Below are positions 33,433 through 41,477 of a DNA stretch of 61,578 nt, piece after piece. Below the pieces are notes generated by a model. The model ran no database searches, was not told the DNA's origin, and saw nothing but the letters and a program-made list of their open reading frames with translations. Positions within the stretch are counted from its first letter, which is position 1. Every line of letters starts with the position of its first letter. Position numbers and translations under genes: made by a program. This DNA is from an uncultured Ectothiorhodospiraceae bacterium (lineage in GTDB: Bacteria > Pseudomonadota > Gammaproteobacteria > JAABTG01). Location: the NCBI GenBank assembly GCA_937867305.1, contig CALMKJ010000025.1, positions 76,196-137,773 of the forward strand, in the 5' to 3' direction.

Positions 33433-34581
33433 TCAACGGGGCCGGGCGTAGTGCCGGCGCAGGACCTCTCGCGTGAAGGCGGTTCTCAGATAGAAACCGC
33501 GCGGGTTCGTCCAGACAGGGGCCCCGTCCTCGCCGACGCCTCGACAGAGGGTGCGCGAGCTCGCGGCCTTGGGACGCACTTGCAGGAAAGTACCGGTTCG
33601 TGCGGACAGCTCGCCGAGACGACCGAGACAGACCATCTCCATCAGCTCTTCCCAGTCGGCGCGCAGCGTTTCCTCCAGGTCCGGCTCCAGGGACCAGAGG
33701 AGGGGGCTGCCGATTCGGCGCGCCCCCACGGGGATCCCGCGGTCGGCCTCGATGGGCACCCAGAGCACCCGGGCCAGCTTGCGCCGGACCCAGCTGGCCT
33801 TCCACGTCTCGGCACACGCGCCCTCGAGAGGGACGGTGCAGACGTAGGTGGACTCGAGCGGTCCGCCGTCCCGTCCCACGGGCAGCGTCTTCAATTCGAT
33901 CCCCAGGGCCCGGAAATCGGGCTCGGCGAGGGAGCCCGCGTCCGCGCCGAGCCAGGCCTCGACCAGCTGCCCCGCCCAGCCCTTGGCGCGGCGCAGGTCC
34001 GGGGGTGCCTCGAGCCCGAATGCCCGGCCGAGCTCCTCGAGCCGCAGACCGGCCAGCCCCTCGGCCCGCTTCAGGAGCTCCCCCTCGGTGCGTGGCGCGG
34101 GTGCCGGGGCCGGGGCCGAGCCCTCCGTCGCTCGTGGGCGGCGCTCGCGGGAAGCGCCGTCACGCCGCGGGACCCAGCCCTGGACGTGTACCGTGACGGA
34201 CGCGGGGCCGGCGGTGGTGTCTCCGCCCACCAGCTCGAGCCCGGCCTGTGCCGCGAGCTCGAGGAGGGTTCCGCTGAAGGCCTCGACCCAGGCCACGTCC
34301 GGGGTTGGGAGGGTGATCGCCAGCGTGAGCCACGCGGGTGTCCCGCCGGCTGCCGCGAGCCCGGCGAGGACCTCCTCGAGCACCCCGTGGGCCCACTCGG
34401 AGGCGGGCGGCAGCCCGGAGTCCTGAGTCTCGACCGACCGGCTCGCCCCCGCGACCACCGCCTCGGTGCCGGGAGGAAGCGTCAGGACCGCGGCATCGTC
34501 CCCGATCCCGACGCGCACGTCCGCCCGCCGCCGGGACCGGTCGAAGTACCGCTCGATCAGGGCAAATTCGCTGAGGGACAC
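33433..34581 (-). CDS. ThiL-like N-terminal (AIRS) domain fused to MutH endonuclease
   Basis: A 382-residue fusion. Residues 1-140 align almost without gaps to the N-terminal domain of thiamine-monophosphate kinase: SEFALIERYFDRSRR, GIGDDAAV (25-32) and LVGGDTTAGP (118-126) are kept. The DTLVxGVHF stretch (here GASRSVETQD) and NLSDLAAMGA (here VLAGLAAAGG) are lost. An Ala-Pro linker (about 152-164) leads to a complete MutH (165-380) with Glu208, Asp222, Glu229, Lys231 and Lys268 at the spacing of E. coli E56, D70, E77, K79 and K116. MutH nicks unmethylated GATC in mismatch repair. No start codon exists in the linker, so MutH is only made as the fusion. GTG start at 34581. Confidence 0.88.
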   Translation of the reverse strand: MSLSEFALIERYFDRSRRRADVRVGIGDDAAVLTLPPGTEAVVAGASRSVETQDSGLPPASEWAHGVLEEVLAGLAAAGGTPAWLTLAITLPTPDVAWVEAFSGTLLELAAQAGLELVGGDTTAGPASVTVHVQGWVPRRDGASRERRPRATEGSAPAPAPAPRTEGELLKRAEGLAGLRLEELGRAFGLEAPPDLRRAKGWAGQLVEAWLGADAGSLAEPDFRALGIELKTLPVGRDGGPLESTYVCTVPLEGACAETWKASWVRRKLARVLWVPIEADRGIPVGARRIGSPLLWSLEPDLEETLRADWEELMEMVCLGRLGELSARTGTFLQVRPKAASSRTLCRGVGEDGAPVWTNPRGFYLRTAFTREVLRRHYARPR

Positions 34582-34621
34582 GCGGCTACGCGGGCCCGAT
34601 GCCGTCGCGCGCGTTGGGGGC

Positions 34622-34984
34622 TCAGTGGCTCTCGTGACAGAAGACCGAGCGCATCGCGACCATCAACGACAGGACGCGCCGGTCGCGAATGCGGTACAGC
34701 ACCTGGTTGCCCCGTTTGCGGTTTCCGAGCACCCCCCGTTCCAGCATTTGCGCCAGATGCTGGGAGACGTTGCTCTGGGACGTCTGGTCCACCCGGTTCG
34801 TGAGGTCCTGCACCGAGACCTCGCCGGTGCCAATGAGGCAGAGGAGCCGCAGGCGCAGGGGGTGCGCCATGGCCTTGACGGCGTGCGCCGTGCGGTGGAG
34901 CTCCCATTCCTCCATGTCGAGCCCTCTCCCGACGTCCAGAGCCGGCAATGGCAAGGACTCCGTTTCGGACTCCTGCGTCCCCAT
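34622..34984 (-). CDS. ArsR-family repressor with SqrR/BigR-like cysteine pair (second copy)
   Basis: A protein of up to 120 residues: AHAVKAMAHPLRLRLLCLIGTGEVSV, recognition helix SQSNVSQHLAQML and wing RKRGNQVLYRI. Cys49 (LLCLIG) and Cys116 (VFCHESH) are 67 residues apart, as in SqrR/BigR persulphide sensors. It resembles the repressor at 15717-16052. ATG 34984 is the longest start; ATG 34915, with GGGAGAGGG upstream, is at least as good and would give 97 residues. An AT-rich inverted repeat at 35025-35045 lies just upstream and may be its operator. The ThiL-MutH fusion gene begins 40 bases downstream. Confidence 0.87.
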   Translation of the reverse strand: MGTQESETESLPLPALDVGRGLDMEEWELHRTAHAVKAMAHPLRLRLLCLIGTGEVSVQDLTNRVDQTSQSNVSQHLAQMLERGVLGNRKRGNQVLYRIRDRRVLSLMVAMRSVFCHESH

Positions 34985-35024
34985 GGTCTACGCCCCCGTG
35001 GCCTCGGGCCGGGCGCCCGGGCCC

Positions 35025-35045
35025 AAATTAACTTTTAATAAATTT
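35025..35045. promoter_or_regulatory. AT-rich inverted repeat, possible ArsR operator
   Basis: AAATT and AATTT arms separated by 11 AT-rich bases form an inverted repeat inside one of the most AT-rich patches of the window (35024-35050), about 40 bases upstream of the ArsR-family gene. Autoregulation through such a site would be typical of ArsR proteins. The remainder of 34985-35180 shows nothing else recognisable. Confidence 0.4.
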
Positions 35046-35180
35046 CTACAGGGCTGTGTAAGGGAATGCTTGCACGCTGTCAAGGACGGGAGCGCGGGGT
35101 ATCGCGTTCCGGCCTCGTGTCGGGGGCGGAGCCCAGGCCAGGGACCCGGGATGGGCGCGGCTGGCGCGCCGAGGGGCGCG

Positions 35181-35837
35181 TCAGCCGTCTCGATCGAGAT
35201 TGCGAAAGAAGAGCCCCATGACGCGCTGCACGTAGGTCTGGGTCTCCTGGTAGGGAGGGACCTGGTTTCCGTGCTGTTCCACCGCACCCTCCCCGGCGTT
35301 GTAGGCGGCGAGGGCGAGCTTCAGGTTCTGGAAACGGTCCAGCAGTTCGCGCAGGTAGCGCACACCGCCGTGGACGTTCTGTTCCGGGTCCCAGGGGTCT
35401 GCCACCCCGAAGCGCCGTGCGGTCCCGGGCATGAGCTGCATGAGGCCCATGGCCCCAGCCCGCGACAGGGCCTCCGGGTCGTAGTTGGACTCCGCGGTGA
35501 TCACGGCGTGGACCAGTGCAGGGCTCACGCCCCAGCGCTCGGAGGCCTCGTGCACGAGCGGCGAGAATTCCCTGGAGCCGGACGAGCGCTTGCTCGCCGG
35601 GCGGGCCCGCAGGGCCGCGCGCGCCTCCGCCAGCCCCGTGGGCGCGGCGGGCTGTGCCTCCGATCGCATGAAGAGCTTGTACCCCGGGTGCGACGGCTTG
35701 TCCGTGAAGTGGACCGTGCCGCGCGGGTCCACGTAACGGTAGATGTCGGCCCGAGCCGGGGACGAGAAGAGAAAAAGGGCCACGGCGCAGCCGAAACCGG
35801 TCAGCGCGGCGGTGCGGAGAAGCCGGTTATCCACCAT
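35181..35837 (-). CDS. Lytic transglycosylase (SLT domain) with N-terminal DUF4124
   Basis: A 218-residue exported protein. The signal peptide is residues 1-30 (cleavage near ARA). Next comes a short DUF4124 segment (DIYRYVDPRGTVHFTDKPSH). From about residue 90 there is a C-terminal SLT goose-lysozyme-like domain: VITAESNYDPEALSRAGAMGLMQLMPGTARRFGV contains the catalytic Glu in AESNYDP, and LALAAYNAGEGAV closes the active site. It cleaves peptidoglycan, forming anhydroMurNAc ends. It is likely periplasmic. The 173-base region between it and thiL shows no gene. Confidence 0.92.
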   Translation of the reverse strand: MVDNRLLRTAALTGFGCAVALFLFSSPARADIYRYVDPRGTVHFTDKPSHPGYKLFMRSEAQPAAPTGLAEARAALRARPASKRSSGSREFSPLVHEASERWGVSPALVHAVITAESNYDPEALSRAGAMGLMQLMPGTARRFGVADPWDPEQNVHGGVRYLRELLDRFQNLKLALAAYNAGEGAVEQHGNQVPPYQETQTYVQRVMGLFFRNLDRDG

Positions 35838-36010
35838 TCGTGATCCACCCCCCGATGGCTCACGGAAACCTCAGCCAGTGCGCGCAAGAGTGTAGTACGA
35901 AAGCGCCCCGGTTTCTCGCCGCGCTTCCCCGGGAGGCACGAGCCGTGGTCCCCGTCGTTCCTGGTCTATCCGTCTGTAGCGGCCTGTGGATCGAAAGCTC
36001 GAGGTCCGGC

Positions 36011-37066
36011 TCACTCCCGACGGGGTGAAGCCGGTCCGGGTTTGAAGTGCTCGTAACCGTGGGGCACGGCCAGCGGTGCGCCGTCCGGGCCGTGACAGGC
36101 AAGGCCGGGCGTGACGACGATACGGCCGATCCGCGTCACCGGCACGCCGGCCTCTCGTGCCGCCCGGGCGACCTCATCCCCGCGCCCCGCGGGTGCCGTG
36201 AAGAGCAGTTCGTAGTCGTCGCCGCCCCCCAGTGCCAACCGCCAGCCGCTCACGGGGTCCAGCGCCGCGCGGAGGGTTTCGGAGAGCGGCAGGCGGGCGG
36301 CCTCGATCTCGGCCCCCACCCCGCTCGCGGCCAGCACGTGCCCCAGGTCTGCGGCCAGCCCGTCGGAGACGTCGATCGCCGCGCTCGCCAGCCCACGCAG
36401 TGCCAGGCCCAACGCGACACGCGGCTCCGGGCGGTCCAGCCGGTCCCGCACCCGCGCGAGGACTGCGGGGGCGTGCGGGTGTCGGCCCGAGAGGACCTCG
36501 AGGGCAAAGGCCGCGTCGCCCACGGTGCCGGACACGTACACATCGTCTCCCGCCTGCGCGCCCCGGCGCAGGATGGCTGCGTCGGCCGACACCTGGCCGT
36601 AGACCTCCACGGTGACCCGCACAGGGCCCTCGACGCGATGTTCGGCGACCTGGCGTACCCCGTAGCGGTCCGCCAGCCCTTGCAGCCCCCCCCGGAATTC
36701 CTCGAGCCACCGGGCGGAGGAAACGCCGGGCGGAAGTCCCTCGGACCCGCGGGGCGCCGTGTCGCCGGCAGCCACGGCTCCTCCCGAAGACCGCCGGGCC
36801 GGCGCCGGTAGGCTCAGCGCGACGCTGCAGGCCAGGGGGCCCGCACCCATCGCGGCCAGATCACTCAGGTTCACGGCGAGGGCCTTGTGGCCGACGGCGG
36901 CCGGGGCGGTGTCGAGGGGAAAGTGGACGCCCGCCACCAGCGTGTCCACGGCGACGACCAGCGCGGCACCCGGGGGCAGGCGGATGGTCCCCCAGGGGCG
37001 GGGCGCCTTCCGGCCGGCACCCGCCTCCGTCCCCTTTCGCGCGCCAGGTCCCCGGGGCCGGGTCAC
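36011..37066 (-). CDS. thiL: Divergent thiamine-monophosphate kinase lacking two active-site motifs
   Basis: A 351-residue protein after nusB, where thiL normally sits; its GTG overlaps the nusB stop (GTGA). DTLVAGVHF (41-49), KALAVNLSDLAAMGA (61-75), SGTVGDAAFAL, AIDVSDGLAADLGH (230-243) and GGGDDYELLF (280-289) are intact ThiL motifs. However, the N-terminal 30 residues are an Arg/Gly/Pro-rich stretch with neither EFxLIxRYF nor GIGDDAA. The VGGDTT motif is replaced (VRQVAEHRVEGP, 137-148), and a 30-residue insertion (about 88-118) interrupts the segment before it. The lost motifs bind Mg2+ and phosphate in ThiL, so activity alone is doubtful. No reading frame restores them. Confidence 0.8.
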   Translation of the reverse strand: MTRPRGPGARKGTEAGAGRKAPRPWGTIRLPPGAALVVAVDTLVAGVHFPLDTAPAAVGHKALAVNLSDLAAMGAGPLACSVALSLPAPARRSSGGAVAAGDTAPRGSEGLPPGVSSARWLEEFRGGLQGLADRYGVRQVAEHRVEGPVRVTVEVYGQVSADAAILRRGAQAGDDVYVSGTVGDAAFALEVLSGRHPHAPAVLARVRDRLDRPEPRVALGLALRGLASAAIDVSDGLAADLGHVLAASGVGAEIEAARLPLSETLRAALDPVSGWRLALGGGDDYELLFTAPAGRGDEVARAAREAGVPVTRIGRIVVTPGLACHGPDGAPLAVPHGYEHFKPGPASPRRE

Positions 37067-37518
37067 TCCGGCAGGGGACCTCCGGCCTCGAGCGGGCGCA
37101 GGTGACGTGCCAGCCGGTCGAGGGTCGCGTTGACGTAGCGGTGACCCTGCTCGGCGCCGAAGAGGCGTGCGATGTCCACCGCCTCGTTGAGGACCACGCG
37201 ATAGGGCACCTCGGGGCGTTGCGCCAGCTCGTAGGCCGCGAGTCGCAGGATCGCCCGTTCCACGGGGTCGACCTGGGCGAGCGGACGGTCGAGGAGAGGG
37301 GCGAGGTAGGCATCCAGCTCGCCGACGCGGGCCGGCACCCCGTGAACGAGCTCGTGAAAGTACTCGGTGTCCACCCGAGCCATGTCCTGCTCTTCCCGGA
37401 ACTGGCGCTCGATGTCCGCCGGCTCCTGGGCCGTCATCTGCCACTGGTAGACCGCCTGGAGCGCCGCGCGCCGGGCGTGTCGGCGGGCCTGGTGGCCGCG
37501 CCCGGCGGGAGACGTCAT
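37063..37518 (-). CDS. nusB: Transcription antitermination factor NusB
   Basis: A 151-residue all-helical RNA-binding protein: [18 protein letters not shown] at the start, [20 protein letters not shown] in the middle and [52 protein letters not shown] near the end are the NusB landmarks. It binds boxA RNA with NusE/S10 for rRNA antitermination. It is coupled by ATGA-type overlaps to ribH upstream and thiL downstream. Confidence 0.95.
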   Translation of the reverse strand: MTSPAGRGHQARRHARRAALQAVYQWQMTAQEPADIERQFREEQDMARVDTEYFHELVHGVPARVGELDAYLAPLLDRPLAQVDPVERAILRLAAYELAQRPEVPYRVVLNEAVDIARLFGAEQGHRYVNATLDRLARHLRPLEAGGPLPE

Positions 37519-37991
37519 GGGGCGATCTTGCGCAGGAGGCTCACCATCTCCATCGCGGAGAGCGCGGCCTCGGCACCCTTGTTGCCGGCCTTGGTGCCCG
37601 CGCGCTCGATGGCCTGCTCGATGCTGTCCACCGTGAGCACGCCGAACCCGATCGGGACGCCGTGGGCCAGGGTGACCTGGGCGAGCCCCTTGACCGTCTC
37701 ACCCGCCACGTACTCGAAGTGCGGCGTGCCCCCGCGGATGACCGCCCCGACGGCCACGATGGCGTCGAAGCGCCGGGTCGCCGCCAGGCGCTGGGCCGTG
37801 AGGGGGATCTCCCACGCTCCCGGCACGCGCACGACGGTGATGTCGGAGCGGGCGACCCCGTGGCGGGTGAGGGCGTCCATGGCGCCGGTGAGCAGGTTCT
37901 CCACCACGAAGCTGTTGAACCGGCTCACGACGACCGCGAAGCGCGCACCCTCCGCGCGGAATTCGCCTTCCAGCATGGTCACGTCCGTCAT
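37515..37991 (-). CDS. ribH: 6,7-dimethyl-8-ribityllumazine synthase
   Basis: A 158-residue lumazine synthase: [62 protein letters not shown] and the [34 protein letters not shown] end. It condenses 3,4-dihydroxybutanone phosphate with the ribitylamino pyrimidine. It sits 16 bases after ribB and overlaps nusB by 4 bases. Confidence 0.96.
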   Translation of the reverse strand: MTDVTMLEGEFRAEGARFAVVVSRFNSFVVENLLTGAMDALTRHGVARSDITVVRVPGAWEIPLTAQRLAATRRFDAIVAVGAVIRGGTPHFEYVAGETVKGLAQVTLAHGVPIGFGVLTVDSIEQAIERAGTKAGNKGAEAALSAMEMVSLLRKIAP

Positions 37992-38007
37992 CGTCCTCCC
38001 TCCCGCC

Positions 38008-39126
38008 TCACTCAGGTTGACCGGTCACGTACCCCACCACCTCCAGACCGAAGCCCGAGATGGCGTGCATCTTCTTCGGGGCGGACAGAACCCGCATCTG
38101 CCGCACGCCCAGGTCCAGCAGGATCTGGGCCCCGACACCGTAGGTCCGGAGATTCTCTCCCGGCTCGCGGCGCGCGGTCTCCTCGCCGTGGTCCCGGTCC
38201 CGGTAATGGAGCACCCGCTGCAGCAGGTCCTCGGAATCCTCGTGCTGGCGCAGGATCACCACGATGCCGGAGCCGGCCTCGGAGATGTGGTGCATCACGT
38301 CGCTCAGCGGCCAGCCGCACTCCTCGCGCTGGCTGTCGAACAGGTCGCAGAGGCTGTCCTGGATGTGCACGCGCACCAGGGCCGGCTCCTTGGGCGAGAC
38401 CTGTCCCATGGCGAGGGCGAAGTGCGCCACGCCGGTCCCCGTCTCGCGATAGGCCACCAGGCGGTAGCGGCCGAACTTCGTCGGCATGTCGCACTCGGCC
38501 ACGCGCTGGACGGTCTTCTCGTTCATCATCCGGTAGCGGATCAGGTCGGCGATGGTCCCGATCTTGATCCCGTGCACGCGGGCGAACTCCTCCAGGTCGG
38601 CCCGGCGCGCCATCGTCCCGTCTTCCTTCATGACCTCCACGATCACCGCCGCCGGCTCGAGCCCGGCGAGACGCGTCAGGTCGCAGCCCGCCTCGGTGTG
38701 CCCCGCGCGGGTCAGGACCCCGCCCGGCTGGGCCATGATGGGGAAGACGTGGCCGGGATGGACCAGGTCGCTCGGGCGGGCGTCCGGGGCCACCGCCGCG
38801 CGAACGGTCGTCGCCCGGTCGGCCGCCGAGATGCCGGTGGTCACGCCGCGGGCCGCCTCGATGGTGACGGTGAAGTTCGTGCGGTGCGCGTCCGAGGTCT
38901 CGCGCACCATCAGCGGGAGCCGCAGTTGCTCGCAGCGCTCGCGGGTGAGCGTGAGGCAGATGAGCCCGCGCCCGTGCCGGGCCATGAAGTTGATGTCCTC
39001 GGGCCGGACGAGGGAGGCCGCCATGATCAGGTCGCCCTCGTTCTCCCGGTCCTCGTCGTCCATGATGAGCACCATGCGGCCGGCGCGGATGTCTTCGATG
39101 ATGTCTTCGATGGTGTTGAAATCCAT
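38008..39126 (-). CDS. ribB: 3,4-dihydroxy-2-butanone 4-phosphate synthase with degenerate GTP cyclohydrolase II domain (RibBX-type)
   Basis: A 372-residue protein. The N-terminal 200 residues are an intact DHBP synthase: [13 protein letters not shown] (acidic metal site), [14 protein letters not shown] and [15 protein letters not shown]. The C-terminal 165 residues align with GTP cyclohydrolase II but have lost its zinc and catalytic motif. The region matching HSECLTGD is HIQDSLCD and that matching RCDCG is REECG, leaving one of three zinc cysteines; the GRGIGL equivalent is HEDSEDLL. That is the RibBX architecture known from proteobacteria, with the cyclohydrolase activity absent. A separate ribA would be needed elsewhere. 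Confidence 0.9.
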   Translation of the reverse strand: MDFNTIEDIIEDIRAGRMVLIMDDEDRENEGDLIMAASLVRPEDINFMARHGRGLICLTLTRERCEQLRLPLMVRETSDAHRTNFTVTIEAARGVTTGISAADRATTVRAAVAPDARPSDLVHPGHVFPIMAQPGGVLTRAGHTEAGCDLTRLAGLEPAAVIVEVMKEDGTMARRADLEEFARVHGIKIGTIADLIRYRMMNEKTVQRVAECDMPTKFGRYRLVAYRETGTGVAHFALAMGQVSPKEPALVRVHIQDSLCDLFDSQREECGWPLSDVMHHISEAGSGIVVILRQHEDSEDLLQRVLHYRDRDHGEETARREPGENLRTYGVGAQILLDLGVRQMRVLSAPKKMHAISGFGLEVVGYVTGQPE

Positions 39127-39170
39127 GGTTTGCGGATCCGTGCTCGGGTGTGCTGTCGGCGGCGCCGCGT

Positions 39171-39827
39171 CTACTTCACGAAGCCGTGGCGGGCCAGCAG
39201 TTCCAGGGTCACGCCGCCCGCGGACTCCGCGGCGGCGTCTCCCAGGAGGAGGCGCTCCAGGTGGCGGGCGATCACGTCGACCTCGAGGTTCACCGGGCGC
39301 CCCGGCTGGTACTGGTCGATCGTGGTCCCCTGGAGCGTGTGGGGAACGATGTTGAGATCGAATCGGGCGCCTTCGACGCGGTTCACGGTCAGGCTGACCC
39401 CGTCGACCGCGATCGATCCCTTCTCGGCAATGTAACGGGCGAGCTCCCGGGGGGCCTCGATCACGAAGCGCACCGAGCGCGCCTCGGGGCGGCGCTCCAG
39501 GACCCGACCGACGCCGTCCACGTGGCCCGCGACCATGTGACCCCCGAGACGACTGGTGGGCGTCAGGGCCTTTTCCAGGTTGACCGGGTCGCCCGGCCGC
39601 AGCGCCCCGAGGGTCGTGCGGGACAGGGACTCGGCCGACACGTCCGCCCAGAACCCGTCGCCGGGAAGCTCGACCGCGGTGAGGCACACGCCGTTGACGG
39701 CGATGCTGTCGCCGACCCGCACGTCGCCGAGGTCGAGGCCGCCGGAGGCCACCCGCAGACGTGCGTCGCCCCGGCGGTCCTCCCGCGCGAGCACCCTGCC
39801 GACCGCCTCGATGATGCCGGTGAACAT
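39171..39827 (-). CDS. ribE: Riboflavin synthase alpha subunit
   Basis: A 218-residue protein with the two internal lumazine-binding repeats: [28 protein letters not shown] and [14 protein letters not shown] in the first half, then [30 protein letters not shown] in the second. It dismutates two lumazines to riboflavin. It lies between ribD (8-base gap) and ribB on the same strand. Confidence 0.96.
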   Translation of the reverse strand: MFTGIIEAVGRVLAREDRRGDARLRVASGGLDLGDVRVGDSIAVNGVCLTAVELPGDGFWADVSAESLSRTTLGALRPGDPVNLEKALTPTSRLGGHMVAGHVDGVGRVLERRPEARSVRFVIEAPRELARYIAEKGSIAVDGVSLTVNRVEGARFDLNIVPHTLQGTTIDQYQPGRPVNLEVDVIARHLERLLLGDAAAESAGGVTLELLARHGFVK

Positions 39828-39835
39828 GCCTCGCG

Positions 39836-40957
39836 CTACGGGATGGAGGGCCGGGCCGTGACGCGCCAGTCGTTGCCGATGGCGCGAACCTCCAGGATCT
39901 CCAGTCCGACCGCCTCCTCCATCCGCTCCAGCCCGGGCAAGCGGAACAGGCCGCGGGCGTCCGATCCCAGGATCTTCGGTGCCACGTACAGGACCAGCTC
40001 GTCGACCAACCCGGCCCGCAGCATGGACCCGCTCAGCGTTGCGCCCGCCTCCAGCAGCAGCTCGTTGACCTCCTCCTCCTGCGCCAGGTAGTGGAGCAGG
40101 GCCGTCAGGTCGATGCCGTCGGCGTGACCCGGGAATCGTATCACCTCGGCCGTGCCGTCGATAATCGCCTCGGGGAGCTCCTCGTCGGGGCAGCAGGTCG
40201 CGATCAGGGTGCGGCCCGGGGCCGTGAGCATCCTTGCGCTCGGGGGCGTGCTGAGGCGGGGGTCGAGGACCACTCGCAGGGGTTGGCGCCAGCCCCCCGG
40301 GGGCGGAGGCTCGCCGAGCTCCGCGGCCCGTACGGTCAGCGACGGGTCGTCGGCGAGCACGGTGCCAATCCCGGTCAGGATCGCAGCGCTGCGCGCGCGC
40401 AGGCGCTGGACGTCCCGGCGAGCCTCGGGTCCCGTGATCCAGCGGCTCTCGCCCGAGGCCATGGCGGTGCGCGCGTCGAGGCTCATGCCGAGCTTGGCCC
40501 GGACGTACGGCCGGCCCTGCGTCATCCGCATCACGAAACCGGGGTTGAGGGCGTGGGCCTGGGCCTCGAGCAGGCCGCACTCCACGGCGACCCCGGCGGC
40601 CCGCAGCCGGGAGAGCCCCGCACCCCGGACGAGGGGATTGGGGTCCTCCATGGCGACCACCACCCGTGAGACCCCCGCCGCCGCCAGGGCGTCGGCACAG
40701 GGGGGCGTGCGGCCGTGGTGCGCGCAGGGCTCGAGCGTCACGTAGGCGGTAGCCCCTGCGGCGTGTGGGCCGGCGGCGCGGAGCGCCACCACCTCCGCGT
40801 GGGGCTCGCCTGCGCGCTCGTGCCAGCCTTCGCCCACCACCTCACCGTGCCGCACCAGCACGCAGCCGACGCGGGGGTTGGGGTCGGTCGTGTAGAGGCC
40901 GCGCTCCGCCAGGCGCAGGGCCCGACCCATGTGGCCGTGGTCGTCACCGGAGAACAT
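39836..40957 (-). CDS. ribD: Bifunctional riboflavin deaminase/reductase
   Basis: A 373-residue protein. The deaminase half (1-145) has the zinc site HAEVVAL and PCAHHGRTPPCADA. The reductase half begins near residue 145 (YVRAKLGMSLDARTAMASGESRWITGPEARRDVQRLRARSAAILTGIGTVLADDP) and ends with LLEAGATLSGSMLRAGLVDEL. It carries out two successive steps after GTP cyclohydrolase. It starts 10 bases after nrdR. Confidence 0.96.
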   Translation of the reverse strand: MFSGDDHGHMGRALRLAERGLYTTDPNPRVGCVLVRHGEVVGEGWHERAGEPHAEVVALRAAGPHAAGATAYVTLEPCAHHGRTPPCADALAAAGVSRVVVAMEDPNPLVRGAGLSRLRAAGVAVECGLLEAQAHALNPGFVMRMTQGRPYVRAKLGMSLDARTAMASGESRWITGPEARRDVQRLRARSAAILTGIGTVLADDPSLTVRAAELGEPPPPGGWRQPLRVVLDPRLSTPPSARMLTAPGRTLIATCCPDEELPEAIIDGTAEVIRFPGHADGIDLTALLHYLAQEEEVNELLLEAGATLSGSMLRAGLVDELVLYVAPKILGSDARGLFRLPGLERMEEAVGLEILEVRAIGNDWRVTARPSIP

Positions 40958-40967
40958 GGGCGCGGGG

Positions 40968-41471
40968 CTAACGCCCCTCCGGCAGCAGGGGTAGCTGTTG
41001 CTTGCGCTCCTCGGGGGAGAGGGTGTGCTGGAGGCGCTCGACCTCGTCCCGGAAGTCCTGCAGGTCCTGGAACTTGCGGTAGACCGAGGCGAAGCGGACG
41101 TACGCCACCTGGTCGAGGCCGCGCAGCTCGTCCATGACCCATTCGCCGATGGTGCGGCTCGCGATCTCCCGTTCCGGGTGGGCGATCAGGCGTTTCTTGA
41201 TGCGGCTCACCGCCCGCTCCAGGTCGTCGGCCCCCACCGGCCGCTTCTCCAGGGCGCGCGCCATGCCGGCCCGAAGCTTCTCCTCCAGGAACGGTTGGCG
41301 GCTGCCGTCCGACTTCACGACCCGCGGCAGGCTCAGCTCGACGGTCTCATAGGTGGTGAAGCGCTCCTTGCACTCCAGACACTCGCGCCGGCGCCGCACC
41401 GAGTCGCCCTCGCCCCCGAGGCGCGAATCCACCACGCGGGTATCGGGCGCTCCGCAGAAAGGGCAGCGCAC
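40968..41471 (-). CDS. nrdR: Transcriptional repressor NrdR
   Basis: A 167-residue protein: a zinc ribbon ([17 protein letters not shown], later [14 protein letters not shown]) is followed by an ATP-cone domain ([29 protein letters not shown] to [13 protein letters not shown]). NrdR represses ribonucleotide reductase genes in response to ATP/dATP. It is placed between glyA and ribD, a common gammaproteobacterial order. Confidence 0.96.
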   Translation of the reverse strand: MRCPFCGAPDTRVVDSRLGGEGDSVRRRRECLECKERFTTYETVELSLPRVVKSDGSRQPFLEEKLRAGMARALEKRPVGADDLERAVSRIKKRLIAHPEREIASRTIGEWVMDELRGLDQVAYVRFASVYRKFQDLQDFRDEVERLQHTLSPEERKQQLPLLPEGR

Positions 41472-41477
41472 CGCGCC

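Noticed and set aside
36998-37066. Possible frameshift hiding a normal ThiL N-terminus
   Set aside because: The other frames of this stretch were read and none contains GIGDDAA or EFxLIxRYF, so the loss is substitution rather than a simple frameshift.
38800-39170. FMN riboswitch near ribB/ribE
   Set aside because: The genes are internal to a tightly packed operon with gaps of under 50 bases, too short for the RFN element.
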